Shown in pieces: positions 28,646 to 38,589 of a stretch of 55,000 nt of DNA (the first letter of the stretch is position 1; each line of letters opens with the position of its first letter). Origin of the DNA: Cristatella mucedo (taxonomy: Eukaryota; Bryozoa; Phylactolaemata; Cristatellidae); contig WPIO01000060.1 of NCBI GenBank assembly GCA_009760855.2, positions 510,001 through 565,000 on the forward strand, in the 5' to 3' direction. A model generated the notes under the pieces. It had not been told where the DNA came from and did no database searches. It saw nothing but the letters and a program-made list of their open reading frames with translations. The position numbers and the translations under genes were made by a program.

Positions 28646-28652
28646 CTATATA
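28646..28652 (-). promoter_or_regulatory. Mirrored TATATAG motif pointing into the integrase
   Basis: This is the TIR copy of the polymerase promoter-like motif. It is followed by ATG at 28642 on the minus strand and a short frame that stops soon after leaving the TIR. If active it would transcribe antisense to the integrase 3' end. Confidence 0.45.
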
Positions 28653-28694
28653 AGGTAAAAATATTTATGCTAATTGATGTTGATTTGAATTTAG

Positions 28695-28807
28695 TGATGA
28701 TAGGATGTTGCCTTTTACGATATCGGGTAATTTTTTGACAACCAATGGTGAAACCGAGGTTGGCGAAAAATTAGACGATGTCGTAAAAGGTAATATTCCT
28801 ATCATCA
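28695..28807. repeat. Terminal palindrome / potential hairpin within right TIR
   Basis: It is the mirror of 5819-5931. Both arms begin TGATGATAGG and share the TTTTACGA core. The hairpin is preserved at both ends of the element. Confidence 0.8.
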
Positions 28808-28812
28808 CTCTC
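28808..28812. repeat. Right target-site duplication, CTCTC
   Basis: It matches 5814-5818. The CT-repeat context makes the exact limits ambiguous. Confidence 0.6.
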
Positions 28813-29229
28813 TATCTCTCGGATTATCCCACTCGCGTTCCGTTTCACCCTTTCTCTCCCTGACGCCCGATAAGCAGCCTATCACGCCACGTACCCGCTT
28901 TTCCACACTCTTGACTCCTCTCACTTCCTCGTCAATCGTCGACGCGCCTCCATTTCCGAGGCAGTCAATGGAAATGGCCTTTCAGTGGATGACGTGTGAG
29001 CGAGAGAGTCTTCACGGTAAACGCGACCGTGCTCGGTAGCCATCTTGAGTCGAGCAGCAGGAGCAGCAGCCGAAGTAGCCAGACGGATACTTGGGAACGC
29101 TTTCTTGCAGCAAACTAGCAGCGGCCGAGACAAGGGCGCAAGCTTAAAACGCACCTTTTTATTACAGCATTTGGTGGGTCTTTGCGCCTTGTCCTTCGTG
29201 TGCGTGTACCTGCTTACACTAAGCCTGCT
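28813..29229. other. GC-rich unassigned host sequence
   Basis: Composition jumps from AT-rich to GC-rich at the element boundary. Open frames on both strands overlap each other with no recognisable domain. No gene is called. Confidence 0.4.
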
Positions 29230-29365
29230 GCTTGCGCATGTTACCACCAAACACTTGGTAGTGCTTTACAGGCGGCATCTGTAAAATGCCCAGAGAGAGA
29301 GACAGATTCAGTTCTCCAAGGGTACATACAAGTGTATTATTATCCTTATTGTTATTATAATTAAG
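29230..29365 (+). repeat. L2-like LINE 3' tail (family I)
   Basis: GCATCTGTAAAATGCCCAG, a hairpin around TTCTCC, and an ATT-type microsatellite match the family I tail. Confidence 0.55.
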
Positions 29366-29598
29366 GAAGCGCGGCAGTTACAAACTTGGTGAGCCGCTTC
29401 CGCGTCCTGTTAGAACTTGGCCGCAAGCACAGCGCTCGTAGCGGCTCTATTCTCAGCCGACGCGCGACGAATGCCGGTGACGCTGGAACCTCGTAGCACG
29501 GCTAGCCACTTGCAGGGGCTGCGATAATGCACGCACTTACGCCGTAGGCAGTAGCAGAAGCACAGCACCGACGACTCGCGCTTATATCTCAACTTATC
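29366..29598. other. GC-rich unassigned host sequence
   Basis: No gene or repeat is recognised between the LINE tail and the direct-repeat unit. Confidence 0.4.
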
Positions 29599-30550
29599 AA
29601 GTCCATATCCATGGTGCAGACAAGTCTATTTAGCTGCAGCGGCGGTTTCCGGCGTCCAACAGCGGCCACGGCGTACAGCAACGGCTGCGTGGCCTAGAAC
29701 TCGCATCAGCTAAAATGCCAATGTTTCGAGTCTCGAATCCGGACTCCTCCTATCTCAGGGCGCCGGCCTTTAAAACGGCCTCGGCAATAAACTATACTGT
29801 ATTCGCATAATCGCGAATAATAACTAACCGCAATTATTCGGCTGGTTTAGCTGGCGCCGCCATTACACGGACGGCGAAGCTAGTTTTTAGGTAGCAGCGG
29901 CCAATCCGTTCGCTCGCCGGCGTACGCCCGACGGAGAGGCGACGCGAGAGATTCGTCGAGAAGCTTCCGCCAGGAGCTACCGCTGCGGTTTCGCGTCGAG
30001 CGTAGCAAAGCGTAAAAGAGAAGCGTCGCGGCAAAACGATCGTGGGTCGAGGAAGCGTAGAAGGTGACCTTTCCTCGGAATGCGTACTCTCTCTCTCTCA
30101 GAAGGAACCGGTGCGAAGCGAGGCTGCGGTCCAGCGGCCCGTTGCGTCAACAGCCGGGTCAGAGGTCACACGCACTGACCAGCCGGCGCAGCGCGTCCCG
30201 GCGCTGACATCGCGTAGCGGTTGCTACGGCTCCGGCCGCTTGCTACCGGTGCGTGCCCCGACGCCTGGCTGAGCGCCGCCTCAACTCCGACGAGCGAAAT
30301 GGGCCGCCCAGCAGTCCATTAGCGAGCAGTGCGACCGAGCGCTGCGTTAGGAACGAATAGGCGGACCTTTGCACGCGCCACCGCGAGCTCCGGACTGGCC
30401 GCCTGCGTCGGGCACCCTCCCACCCCCCCCCCTGCTACGCTGCCGCAGCAACTGAAAGCAGCCAAACTGTTCTCGCGGCGGTATCCCGCTGTTAAAGTAT
30501 CGCTTGCCTTCACGAATTGGCAGCTGCGCAGGCGCCCGGGGCTGGCTGGC
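29599..30550 (+). repeat. ~0.95-kb GC-rich direct repeat, copy 1
   Basis: It is almost identical to 36418-37365: both start GTCCATATCCATGGTGCAGA and continue to GCGCAGGCGCCCGGG. The few differences I saw are single substitutions and CT- or C-run length changes. It encodes overlapping frames on both strands in both copies, so the frames are not evidence of coding. It is probably an unnamed transposon or a recent duplication. Confidence 0.9.
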
Positions 30551-30759
30551 TTTATGATATCCGCTCTCACCGCAACGCTCGGGGCGTTGCACCGGACTAC
30601 GCCGGCGGATGGCGTGTGGTGATTACGTAAGGTGGAGAGACGCCAGCAGCCGGAAACTCCTCCTTGTGATGAGGATGATAATAATCATAAGAAAACTAGT
30701 ATAAAAACATATGAACATATGAACCCCAGAAGAACTAAATCGGTTCGTAGCACTTTACG

Positions 30760-31100
30760 TAGGCTGGAAAGGTAGCACGACCATTGGCTAGTGCTAGCCG
30801 TGGACGATTTCAGCACGCTTAAGCATACAACGGGTAATTCGCGCGGACGGAGCAAATACAGTGAATAACATTTATACGAGTATCGACTACCATACGAAAT
30901 ACCAAAAGCGTTAGTGTTATATTGCAAAAGAAATATATAAATATTATATAAGCGCCCATTGCGAGGAGGTGCTGGCCAAGTCTAGGGGTTACTTCTCAAG
31001 TTTTTCACGATAGGAAAATGCGCGGGTTCAATTCCGCTGTTACCTCTGATGCCGCCCGGCACCTTTTTTGCCCTTTGATGTGAGCACTGCCGATCTTCTC
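30760..31100 (+). repeat. Diverged 3' part of the direct-repeat unit, with tRNA-like segment
   Basis: From GCTGGAAAGGTAG onward it aligns with 37376-37710 but with many differences. It contains GCTGGCCAAGTCTAGGGG and GCGGGTTCAATTCC, which look like A- and B-boxes of a tRNA-derived sequence. About 210 bases unique to copy 1 separate it from the near-identical part. Confidence 0.55.
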
Positions 31101-31499
31101 GTCACTAGGCTAGTGTGCGTTCCCCACAAGGTAGCAAGCGAGTAGCGCAGTTCGCTTCAGTCGCCTGCTGGCCAGGTTGTACGGAAAAGACCTGACATCC
31201 ACCACGCGATGCATATGCTCGCGAAATCGCTCTGACTATTACTTTTGCCGCGTAACGTGGCTGTTTTCTGCCGACTGCATATCTCGGAGAGATCCGTTTA
31301 GGCCCTGAGTGCACAAGGCAAATGCAGCCACATGCGCTCACGGGCAAACACAGATTTAAGATGATCGGTGCAGTCCTCGACGAACGTTTGTTATTTATTA
31401 ATTTGTGCCGACAGGTGGCACTTCTGAATAACTGTTTTTCAAGTAATGAGTCTCCACTATATATCCCTCTCTGCAAGACATCCAGTGGTAGAAGTAAAC
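31101..31499. other. Unassigned host sequence
   Basis: I see no gene or named repeat. Frames on both strands overlap without recognisable domains. Confidence 0.35.
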
Positions 31500-31875
31500 C
31501 CTAGGAGACCGTGCATTTAGTTCACATGCTCCCAAAGCCTGGAACTCCCTCCCGACCTGCGTCAGAACATCCCCTGACCTGACCACATTTAAAAGGAACC
31601 TAAAAACACCTATTTAGGACAGCATTTAGTGGGTCCCTGTGATTCTTCCTTGATGTGCTTATGCGTGCTGACACTGTGCATGCTGCGACTAACCACATTT
31701 GCATGCTGACCCTGTGCATGTCACCCCTAACCATATTATTCATTTCGTTTGTTTTTTTCAAGCATGATTTTACTTACCATTCAATTGCATTTCACTTTAC
31801 AGCAAATGTAAAGCACCTAGAGAGAGATTAAGTTCTCTGAGGGCGCTTTATCAAGTGAATTATTATTATTATTAT
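31500..31875 (+). repeat. L2-like LINE 3' end (family I)
   Basis: It encodes the end of the LINE ORF (the frame that reads [12 protein letters not shown] in related copies) and the standard 3' untranslated region. It ends in GTTCTCTGAGGGCGCTTTAT and (ATT)n. It is very similar to 52040-52455. Confidence 0.8.
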
Positions 31876-31916
31876 TAACAAAAAGCATGACAAACAAGCT
31901 CGTTGCTAGATGGTGA

Positions 31917-32042
31917 GTAGTATGTAAATGAATGTCAGGGACCCTGGAGCACATCAAATCTCTTCATCTACCTGTCACTTCATTCCGCAGATCCATCGAT
32001 TGTGATGTGCCCAAGCATCCATACCATTCATTTACATACTAC
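31917..32042. repeat. Small inverted-repeat (MITE-like) segment
   Basis: GTAGTATGTAAATGAATG (31917-31934) and its perfect reverse complement (32025-32042) bound a ~126-bp segment. It may be a miniature foldback element. No target duplication was established. Confidence 0.5.
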
Positions 32043-32152
32043 TTGTAGCTGTGGTTGTATTATACGGTAAGAAAAATTTGCAAAGTAAATATAGGGAAAG
32101 ATGTCTGCCCTATGCAAAAAATATGCTACACCAAAGGTATAAATAAAATAAT

Positions 32153-32325
32153 GAATCCTAGCTGATTAAACAGCCTCTTTTTGTATAGCGACAGAAGAGC
32201 CTTTACGGCTATCACCACCGCTTGCAGGGGCGATAAAGGATCGCCCACCGCAGGAATCGAACCCACGACCTCGGGACCGAGGTCGTGAAAGCAACCGCCT
32301 CACCTAGTGAGCCATCACAGTATTA
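32153..32325 (-). repeat. tRNA-derived SINE, family A
   Basis: The reverse complement has the family A head (GATGGCTCACTAGGTGAGGC), the GGTCGTGGGTTCGATTCCTG B-box region and the body ending in CAGCTAGGATT. It abuts the left side of the Polinton relic. Confidence 0.8.
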
Positions 32326-32339
32326 AGAGGATATGCAAT

Positions 32340-32686
32340 ACAATACTAAAGTAAGGCTGTGCCTAATGAGTTTAACGAAGTGAGATATGCACTGAAATTT
32401 GTAAACATTTGTCATATCCCCTGGAGTAGCAGCTACAAGCGCTTATATTCCATCAGTCCCAGAGTCATCTAATGTTGTTCCTGCATTCGTAGCTGTAGCT
32501 ACAATGTTGTTATCAGTCGACGGAGTTCTTGCAGAAATAGACGAGCGAAAGCGATCAACTCTAGAAGCACATGCAAAGTTTATCTCAAAGGTTACCGATG
32601 CTTTTACTGATGATGTCATAGCTAGAGAAGAATTCGATTATATCGTTAAATCACCCGATGAAATTGACACCTCTCAAAAAGTTTGA
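32340..32686 (+). pseudogene. Relic of the two-transmembrane protein
   Basis: The part from 32504 encodes LLSVDGVLAEIDERKR and a tail (FISKVTDAFTDD) that aligns with 12538-12660. Upstream, the hydrophobic segments are recognisable but interrupted by a stop and frame changes. It ends a few bases from the end of the convergent integrase relic. Confidence 0.75.
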
Positions 32687-32689
32687 TTA

Positions 32690-33555
32690 CTTGCACTTCT
32701 TCATTGACAAAACTTCTCTTTATATCGTTTAGGAAATATCTAACTGGTTGGTCTTTCATTCCCATTATTCTAACAAGCGTATGCTTTGTCAAGCTCCACA
32801 TCGGATCTGCAGCCTTTCCTCTTTTTTTTTCATCTTCTCCTTCAACCGGCTCTAGTAACTATCTAGCAGTTTTTCCAAGTTCTAATGACTCTTCTTGTTT
32901 TCGTAATTTTTTATGGTACTCTGGTTTCTTTTGTTTGACTCTTTCTTTTTGTGTAGCTTTTGCCGGTTCTTCTCCTGTTGTTCTTGTAATGTCATTATTC
33001 AAGTAATCTAAAATCTTACATAGATTCTCAATCCATTCATTGTTTCTAGTAGGATCTCCAAAATTAAGACTTCCTATTTCCTTTTCATACTGAGCAATGA
33101 AAGCTCTTTCCGCTATCGTTCTGTTAATTTTCTCAACTAATGCAACACTTTTCTTGCTTGTCGCTTCTATTACGCGTGTTCCGTGTTTTTTTCATTTCTT
33201 TCTTAAATTCTCCTTTGAACTCTGAACTGGGATCTACTGTCATCTTTTTTTGGCCATTCTAAAGGACCATTTGAGTAAATATCAACTATCGCATGCTTTA
33301 CGTCTTTCGAAGATTTCGTTTTAAGTGCTCTCGAGTCTGTATACTTACTAGCAACATCAATTACACTTAGTGCGTATTTATAACCCGAATCAATTGGCAT
33401 ATACAGAATATCTGCTTGATGACTTTCATTAGGAACTTCTGTGTCAAAGAAACCAGGAGGAATTACTTTTGGTCTTGGTTTGAATACCTGGCTTATATCT
33501 GAACTAGGGTCATACTAATCTTCTCTTATCTCTCTTTTAACGTTAAGAATGACAT
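32690..33555 (-). pseudogene. Relic DDE integrase
   Basis: The minus strand keeps MSFLTL at the start, YMPIDSGYKYALSVID, LKTKSSKDV, EWPKK, SKKSVALVE (third catalytic residue) and DPMWSLTKHTLVRIM, in several frames. Stops and frameshifts lie near 33525, 33245 and 33185, and a stop lies near 32870. It starts 10 bases from the divergent Cys-rich relic. Confidence 0.85.
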
Positions 33556-33565
33556 TCTATAGAGA
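33556..33565. promoter_or_regulatory. Relic copy of the 10-bp divergent start region
   Basis: TCTATAGAGA is the entire gap between the integrase ATG (33555, -) and the Cys-rich ATG (33566, +). It keeps the TCTATAGA palindrome of 27737-27744 even though both flanking genes are broken. Confidence 0.65.
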
Positions 33566-34021
33566 ATGGAAATCTTTTGCAGAGCTTGTTATCAGTCATT
33601 AATAGAAAAAGAATACCTAGAAACAGATTATCCGAAGCATAAAAAGATCAAACGAAGACCAAAGCTAAAAGATGAATTACGTTGTGATCTGTGCGACCTC
33701 GATTCAACAGAAACAAAATTTGACTCCAGAATGGAATCCTACAACATTAATTAATTATCATCTGTGCAGATTGCCATTCCACAAGGAATCAGTTTACAAA
33801 ATCTAGGCCAACAAAATGTATGCTCTTGCAACAAAACACTATAAAAAAGGTCCTCAGAAATCTATAGGCATCATAAGTGTGCAGCGCATGAAACAATAAC
33901 TCTCACCACAAAGCTGTTTCCTCTAATCAAAGGAAAGCGATAAGCTGAAAGAACTTGTCGTATTACTGGCTCATCTTTACTTTTCACATGAATACATAGC
34001 AGACCAGGAGGTTGACTCTTA
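33566..34021 (+). pseudogene. Relic of the Cys-rich zinc protein
   Basis: The frame at 33566-33754 encodes MEIFCRACYQS, YLETDYPKHKK and LRCDLCD, matching the intact gene. Later, KLFPLIKGKR and HLYFSxEYIADQ are found in other frames up to about 34021. Confidence 0.75.
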
Positions 34022-34024
34022 GAT

Positions 34025-34670
34025 TTCAGATGTTGTCAACAAAGTAAATCAGTAGTCAGCCTGTTGAAAAATCCACAATACTTCAAATCTGTTCCAGTTC
34101 TTACAGTGTTTATCACACGAACTTCTCCAGAAGTTACAGAAGTATCTGAACTAGGTCGCAGATAAACACAATTAGAATTGCCAACAACCATAACGCTAAA
34201 CATTATGATTGGTGGTTGTTTTATTTGTCCGTAAATAACTAGTTGACGTCTTGATAATCGAGTTTATAGACTTTGAGCTAAAGACTAAGACTAAGACTAA
34301 GACTGAGACTAAGACACTTGACTCACTTCTGTTATTTTCTTTACTGTTTTGCCTACAACATTCTTAGTCGCGGCATCCGTAGGATTGCCAGGATCAGCAA
34401 GATTTAGTATCTGATTACCTCCCATGTTCGATGTTGTAGTAGCAGGACTTAAGTAAAACACAGCATATCGCTTCATTCCTCCATAAGTAGCACAGAAATT
34501 ATCAGGTAGAACAGTAGGAGCAATAGAGGCAGAATTCCAATACGCAGAAGTAATAGCAAACCCATTCACATTCAAGTCGCCATTAATTGTATCACCAGCC
34601 TTAATTAGACATAATTGCTGATCTGTGAGATATTAACAGCATCCGTGGGATTTAATACAATATATATAAT
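34025..34670 (-). pseudogene. Relic of fibre-like protein 4
   Basis: The minus strand has NVNGFAITSAYWNSASIAP, FCATYGGMKR, NMGGNQILNLADPGNP and DAATKNVVGKTVKK. Beyond a short expanded (GACTAA)n tract at 34276-34315, the head domain VMVVGNSNCVYLRPSSD follows near 34130-34200. It confirms that shaft and head belong to one gene. Confidence 0.75.
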
Positions 34671-34806
34671 TCATTTATATAGCACCTTAAGAGAACTTAA
34701 TCTCTATTCAGGCACTTCACATATGCCTCGGGGGCTCAAGCCCACGACCTCAGCCAGACCTTGGTCGGGGCGAGAACCTTAACCGCTAGACCAAACCAGC
34801 TCAGCA
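34668..34806 (-). repeat. tRNA-derived SINE, family B, inserted in the Polinton relic
   Basis: The reverse complement has the family B head (GGTTTGGTCTAGCGGTTAAG), the GTCGTGGGCTTGAGCCCC B-box area and the hairpin tail. It separates the fibre and capsid remnants. Confidence 0.75.
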
Positions 34807-34849
34807 ATACTTTAATACCCAAATTTTTAGCAGCCATTCCATTGAAATG

Positions 34850-35205
34850 AATAGATATCTAAACACGGGGATTGCAAATTTTACCAGTCCCGCAGCTGCT
34901 GGAGCGACTACTTTGAATATTGGATTTCTTTATCGTAGAGCACTTCGTAATACGCTTGCTGATACTGTTGGAACGTTTAGTTATTTCACTTCCTCTTTCT
35001 AGATTATTGGGTTTCTGTGCAGATATGAACGGAGTTTTGTATATTATTCCATTTGCTCTGGAAATCACTCGTGTTGGCCGCCGCGACTTCAACGCAATTA
35101 TGACAGGAGCAACAGGACTCGCTGGAAATAGAGCGAATGCTTTTTCAAACTACAAGAACTGCTCCTGTGAATGGAGATGGTGTTTGGACCGGATTCAGAA
35201 TTGAC
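34850..35205 (+). pseudogene. Relic of the major capsid protein (central fragment)
   Basis: It encodes IGFLYRRALRNTLADTVGTF, then GFCADMNGVLYIIPFALEITR and RDFNAIMTGATG, with one frame change near 34985. It aligns with 24580-24860 of the intact gene. It is cut off by LINE sequence on the right. Confidence 0.8.
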
Positions 35206-35261
35206 CTTTCATTAGATGACCACATCAGCTCCACAGTCAAGTCTGCCTACTTCCAGCGGTT

Positions 35262-35435
35262 AGTCGTGATGGCACACTAGGTAAGGTGGTTGCTTTTCAC
35301 GACCTCGGTCCCGAGGACATAGGTTCGAATTCTGCGGTGGGTGATTCTTTATCGCTGCTGCAAGCGGTGGTGATAGCGGTAAAGGCTCTTCTGTTGCTAT
35401 ACAAAAGAGGCAGTTAAATCAGCTAGTATTTAATT
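35262..35435 (+). repeat. tRNA-derived SINE, family A, in a LINE
   Basis: It has GTGATGGCACACTAGGTAAG, the B-box-like GGTTCGAATTC, and the body through AAATCAGCTAG. LINE sequence resumes on the right. Confidence 0.8.
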
Positions 35436-35936
35436 AAATTTTATTTTTAGCTACATAGCGTTGATAAGACAGGGAAAGGAAACCACATCTAAATTGGTCC
35501 ATGCATTTGTGACATCCCGTCTTAACTTCTGTAACTCAGTGCTTGCTGGTCTACCGGCCTGTGCACTCAGGCGCTTACAACTGGCAAAGAACTCTGCAGT
35601 TAGGCTTGTCTGTCGTGAGCGGCACCGTTGCCACATGACACCTTTTCTCGCCGACCTGCACTGGCTACCATTCAAGCAACGGATCGACTTCAAGGTTTTG
35701 TCGCTCACTTTTAGGTCACTTCATTATTTCGCTTCAGTCTATCTCTCAGATGTACTCCCCCACCAGGCCAAGCATCGTACCACCCGATTTTCGGAGTCTA
35801 AAATTTTACCAATACCTCGTACAAACCTCAAATCTTTTGGAGACCGTGCGTTAGTTTGTATGCCCCCAAAGCCTGGAACTCACTCCCGACCTGCGTCGCG
35901 ACGTCTCCTGACTTGTCCACATTTAAATAAATAAAT

Positions 35937-36106
35937 AAATCCTAGCTGATATAACAGCCTCTTTTTGTATAGCGACGGAAGAGCCTTAACGACTACACCA
36001 CCGCTTGCAGTGGCGATAAAGGATCGCCCACCGCAGGATTCGAACCCACGACCTCGAGACCAAGGTCGTGAAAAGCATCCAACTTACCTAGTGAGCCATA
36101 ACGGCT
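35937..36106 (-). repeat. tRNA-derived SINE, family A, in a LINE
   Basis: Reverse-complement copy with the ATCCTAGCTGAT tail end, a GGATTCGAACCC B-box complement and the CCTAGTGAGCCAT head end. Confidence 0.8.
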
Positions 36107-36417
36107 CTTTAAAAAGAAACTAAAAACGTATCTAACTATCACAGCATTTAGTGCGTCCCTGTGATTCGTCCTTTATGTACTTATGTGTGCTGACACTGTT
36201 GCGTGCTGCCACTAACCACATTTGCATGCTGTCCCTATGTACGTCACCGGTAACCTTGTTATTCTTGTTGTTTATCGAGCGTGCTACCAGCGAACATTCA
36301 ATCGTGCTTCCTTTGCAGCAATTGTAGAGTGCCTAGAAAGAAAGTCAGTTCTCTTAGGGCACTATATCAAATGTATGATCATTATCGTTATTATTACTAT
36401 TTACACGTTAACCCATT

Positions 36418-37365
36418 GAGTCCATATCCATGGTGCAGACAAGTCTATTTAGCTGCAGCGGCGGTTTCCGGCGTCCAACAGCGGCCACGGCGTACAGCAA
36501 CGGCTGCGTGGCCTAGAACTCGCATCAGCTAAAATGCCAATGTTTCGAGTCTCGAATCCAGACTCCTCCTATCTCAGGGCGCCGGCCTTTAAAACGGCCT
36601 CGGCAATAAACTATACTGTATTCGCATAATCGCGAATAATAACTAACCGCAATTATTCGGCTGGTTTAGCTGGCGCCGCCATTACACGGACGGCGAAGCT
36701 AGTTTTTAGGTAGCAGCGGCCAATCCGTTCGCTCGCCGGCGTACGCCCGACGGAGAGGCGACGCGAGAGATTCGTCGAGAAGCTTCCGCCAGGAGCTACC
36801 GCTGCGGTTTCGCGTCGAGCGTAGCAAAGCGTAAAAGAGAAGCGTCGCGGCAAAACGATCGTGGGTCGAGGAAGCGTAGAAGGTGACCTTTCCTCGGAAT
36901 GCGTACTCTCTCTCTCAGAAGGAACCGGTGCGAAGCGAGGCTGCGGTCCAGCGGCCCGTTGCGTCAACAGCCGGGTCAGAGGTCACACGCACTGACCAGC
37001 CGGCGCAGCGCGTCCCGGCGCTGACATCGCGTAGCGGTTGCTACGGCTCCGGCCGCTTGCTACCGGTGCGTGCCCTGACGCCTGGCTGAGCGCCGCCTCA
37101 ACTCCGACGAACGAAATGGGCCGCCCAGCAGTCCATTAGCGAGCAGTGCGACCGAGCGCTGCGTTAGGAACGAATAGGCGGACCTTTGCACGCGCCACCG
37201 CGAGCTCCGGACTGGCCGCCTGCGTCGGGCACCCTCCCCCCCCCCCCCCTGCTACGCTGCCGCAGCAACTGAAAGCAGCCAAACTGTTCTCGCGGCGGTA
37301 TCCCGCTGTTAAAGTATCGCTTGCCTTCACGAATTGGCAGCTGCGCAGGCGCCCGGGACAAGCTA
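36418..37365 (+). repeat. ~0.95-kb GC-rich direct repeat, copy 2
   Basis: Near-identical partner of 29599-30550. It follows the split LINE, so the two copies bracket the relic-containing interval in direct orientation. Confidence 0.9.
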
Positions 37366-37375
37366 GCTTTATGAT

Positions 37376-37710
37376 GGCTGGAAAGGTAGATTGACAATTG
37401 GTTAGTGACGATTTCAGCACGGTTAAGCGTACAAAGGGAGATTCACGTGGACGGAGCAAATACTGTGAATAGTAGGCATGTTTATACGAGAATCAACAGC
37501 GATAGGCATCATCGATTGGTATACCCTGTTGCGATAAAAATATTAAATAGCTGTATTAGTTGCTCTCCGTCGAGATGTTGGCTAAGTCGAGAGGTTACTT
37601 CATACGCATTTCTTCTTGGAAATTATGTGGGATCGAGTCCCATGTTACCTTTGATGCCGTCCAGCGTCTTTTTTTGTGTGAGTGCTGTCCATCTTCTTGT
37701 CGCTATGTAA
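37376..37710 (+). repeat. Diverged 3' part of direct-repeat copy 2
   Basis: It aligns loosely with 30760-31100, including GTTGGCTAAGTCGAGAGG and the GGGATCGAGTCCC tRNA-like boxes. Divergence here is far greater than in the 5' 0.95 kb. Confidence 0.5.
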
Positions 37711-38257
37711 GTAGCGTACGATAGCGTACGGCAGAATCTAAGCGCAATGTGACTCGGTCGATTCTAAATACTCCACAAGGATCGGAGATTTGAGTTGCCA
37801 ATCGTAAGCGTGGCCAGGGGCTCTCTTGAGCTCTTCATGAAATAATACTGAAGAACAAATTGTCAGAGCTGGGTTTGTGACACGCGACACGGGTGGCGAG
37901 AGCAGAATGCAAAGCCGCCGTTATATGAGTCATTTTCTGGTTGCTGCTTAGCGCGTAAATTTTACTAAGCCACGGTCGCCTTCATGTGAATAAAATGCCC
38001 CATGTCCTATTCGTGTCCGTCTATTTGCTTCAACTAACTGCTACTGCTACGAGCTCGCGTAGTCGCCGCCCTGGTACTCCACTCCGTAAGCCTTCAAGTT
38101 CAAGGTCTGATAAAGAGTGGTGCGAATAGCCATACGCACGGGTGAGACAGTGCGAGTCTCTTTGCTTGTAACTATTGCACAGCTCATTGCTTGAGACTAT
38201 CTAGATAACAAGTTGTGTCTGAATCGTGTCTTTTAATGTCGATGAGTGATTAAGCAT
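37711..38257. other. Unassigned host sequence
   Basis: I see no gene, RNA or named repeat. Confidence 0.35.
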
Positions 38258-38382
38258 TGTGTAATGTATCTCCGCCAGTAATTCCACAAAGTCATAAAGA
38301 CCATGTGGGTATTACGCAGGAGAGTTTTGTATAGCGCACTCACAGCCTAAGCGGCTTTCGGTACGCATTCGCATTCGGTAGG
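38258..38382 (-). repeat. LINE family II 3' tail fragment
   Basis: It matches the 3' tail at 1445-1565, including GTTACGCAGGAGAG-type and GCGCACTCACAGCC blocks. Confidence 0.7.
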
Positions 38383-38589
38383 GGACGCGCGTGTCTTGAA
38401 GCAATGGGACTGGACCTTAGCCAACTATAACAGTGGTTACGATAAGACATTTACAGAAAAAAAATTTAGTGTGCAACTTGAGCATCCCTTGGGAACCAGG
38501 CCTCTTTCTGTGTGCTCTTCACAGATGATGAAAAAGGTCGATCGGTTAGCTATCGAAAGCAGTGACCAGTGACCCGGGTCATGAAGTGT

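Larger units (their letters stand above)
5819..28807 (+). mobile_element. Polinton/Maverick (adintovirus-like) integrated virus-like element
   Basis: It is bounded by 221-bp TIRs and a 5-bp target duplication. It contains the full Polinton hallmark set: family B DNA polymerase (5984-9603), adenain-like protease (17985-18679), A32-like ATPase (18708-19380), penton-like minor capsid proteins (20616-23402), double jelly-roll major capsid protein (24024-25625) and DDE integrase (27745-28599). Accessory genes include a PLA2-motif core protein, an HNH-AP2 endonuclease, a YqaJ exonuclease and four fibre-like genes. Composition is strongly AT-rich against a GC-rich host. About 22 genes are packed with small gaps or overlaps. 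The TIRs differ at only 4 of 221 positions, so insertion looks relatively recent, yet several genes carry frameshifts or stops. Confidence 0.95.
28587..28807 (-). repeat. Right terminal inverted repeat (221 bp)
   Basis: It is the reverse complement of 5819-6039 with 4 substitutions and no gaps. It contains the end of the integrase gene, the mirrored TATATAG and ATG of the polymerase start, and the mirrored terminal palindrome. Confidence 0.95.
32340..35215. mobile_element. Older, rearranged Polinton relic
   Basis: It carries remnants homologous to five genes of the intact element: membrane protein (+), integrase (-), Cys-rich protein (+), fibre (-) and major capsid protein (+). All are broken. 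In one block of 42 integrase residues around the first Asp-containing region, 30 are identical by my count. I see no TIRs. The order differs from the intact element, and a SINE lies between the fibre and capsid remnants. Confidence 0.85.
35190..36400 (+). repeat. L2-like LINE (family I), split by two SINEs
   Basis: LINE coding sequence (ARLVCRxRR, [17 protein letters not shown] and [12 protein letters not shown] blocks at 35500-35730) is interrupted by a SINE at 35262-35435 (+) and another at 35937-36106 (-). The 3' tail ends at about 36390. It truncates the Polinton relic. Confidence 0.8.

Noticed and set aside
5819-28807. Bacteriophage or prophage (suggested by fibre repeats, HNH-AP2 and YqaJ)
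   Set aside because: Polymerase, protease, ATPase, capsid and integrase are of Polinton type, the ends are TIRs with a 5-bp duplication, and the flanks are metazoan.
29834-30622. Overlapping GC-rich open frames in the 0.95-kb repeat (also 36653-37459) as genes
   Set aside because: They occur on both strands of a repeat, overlap each other and have no recognisable domain.
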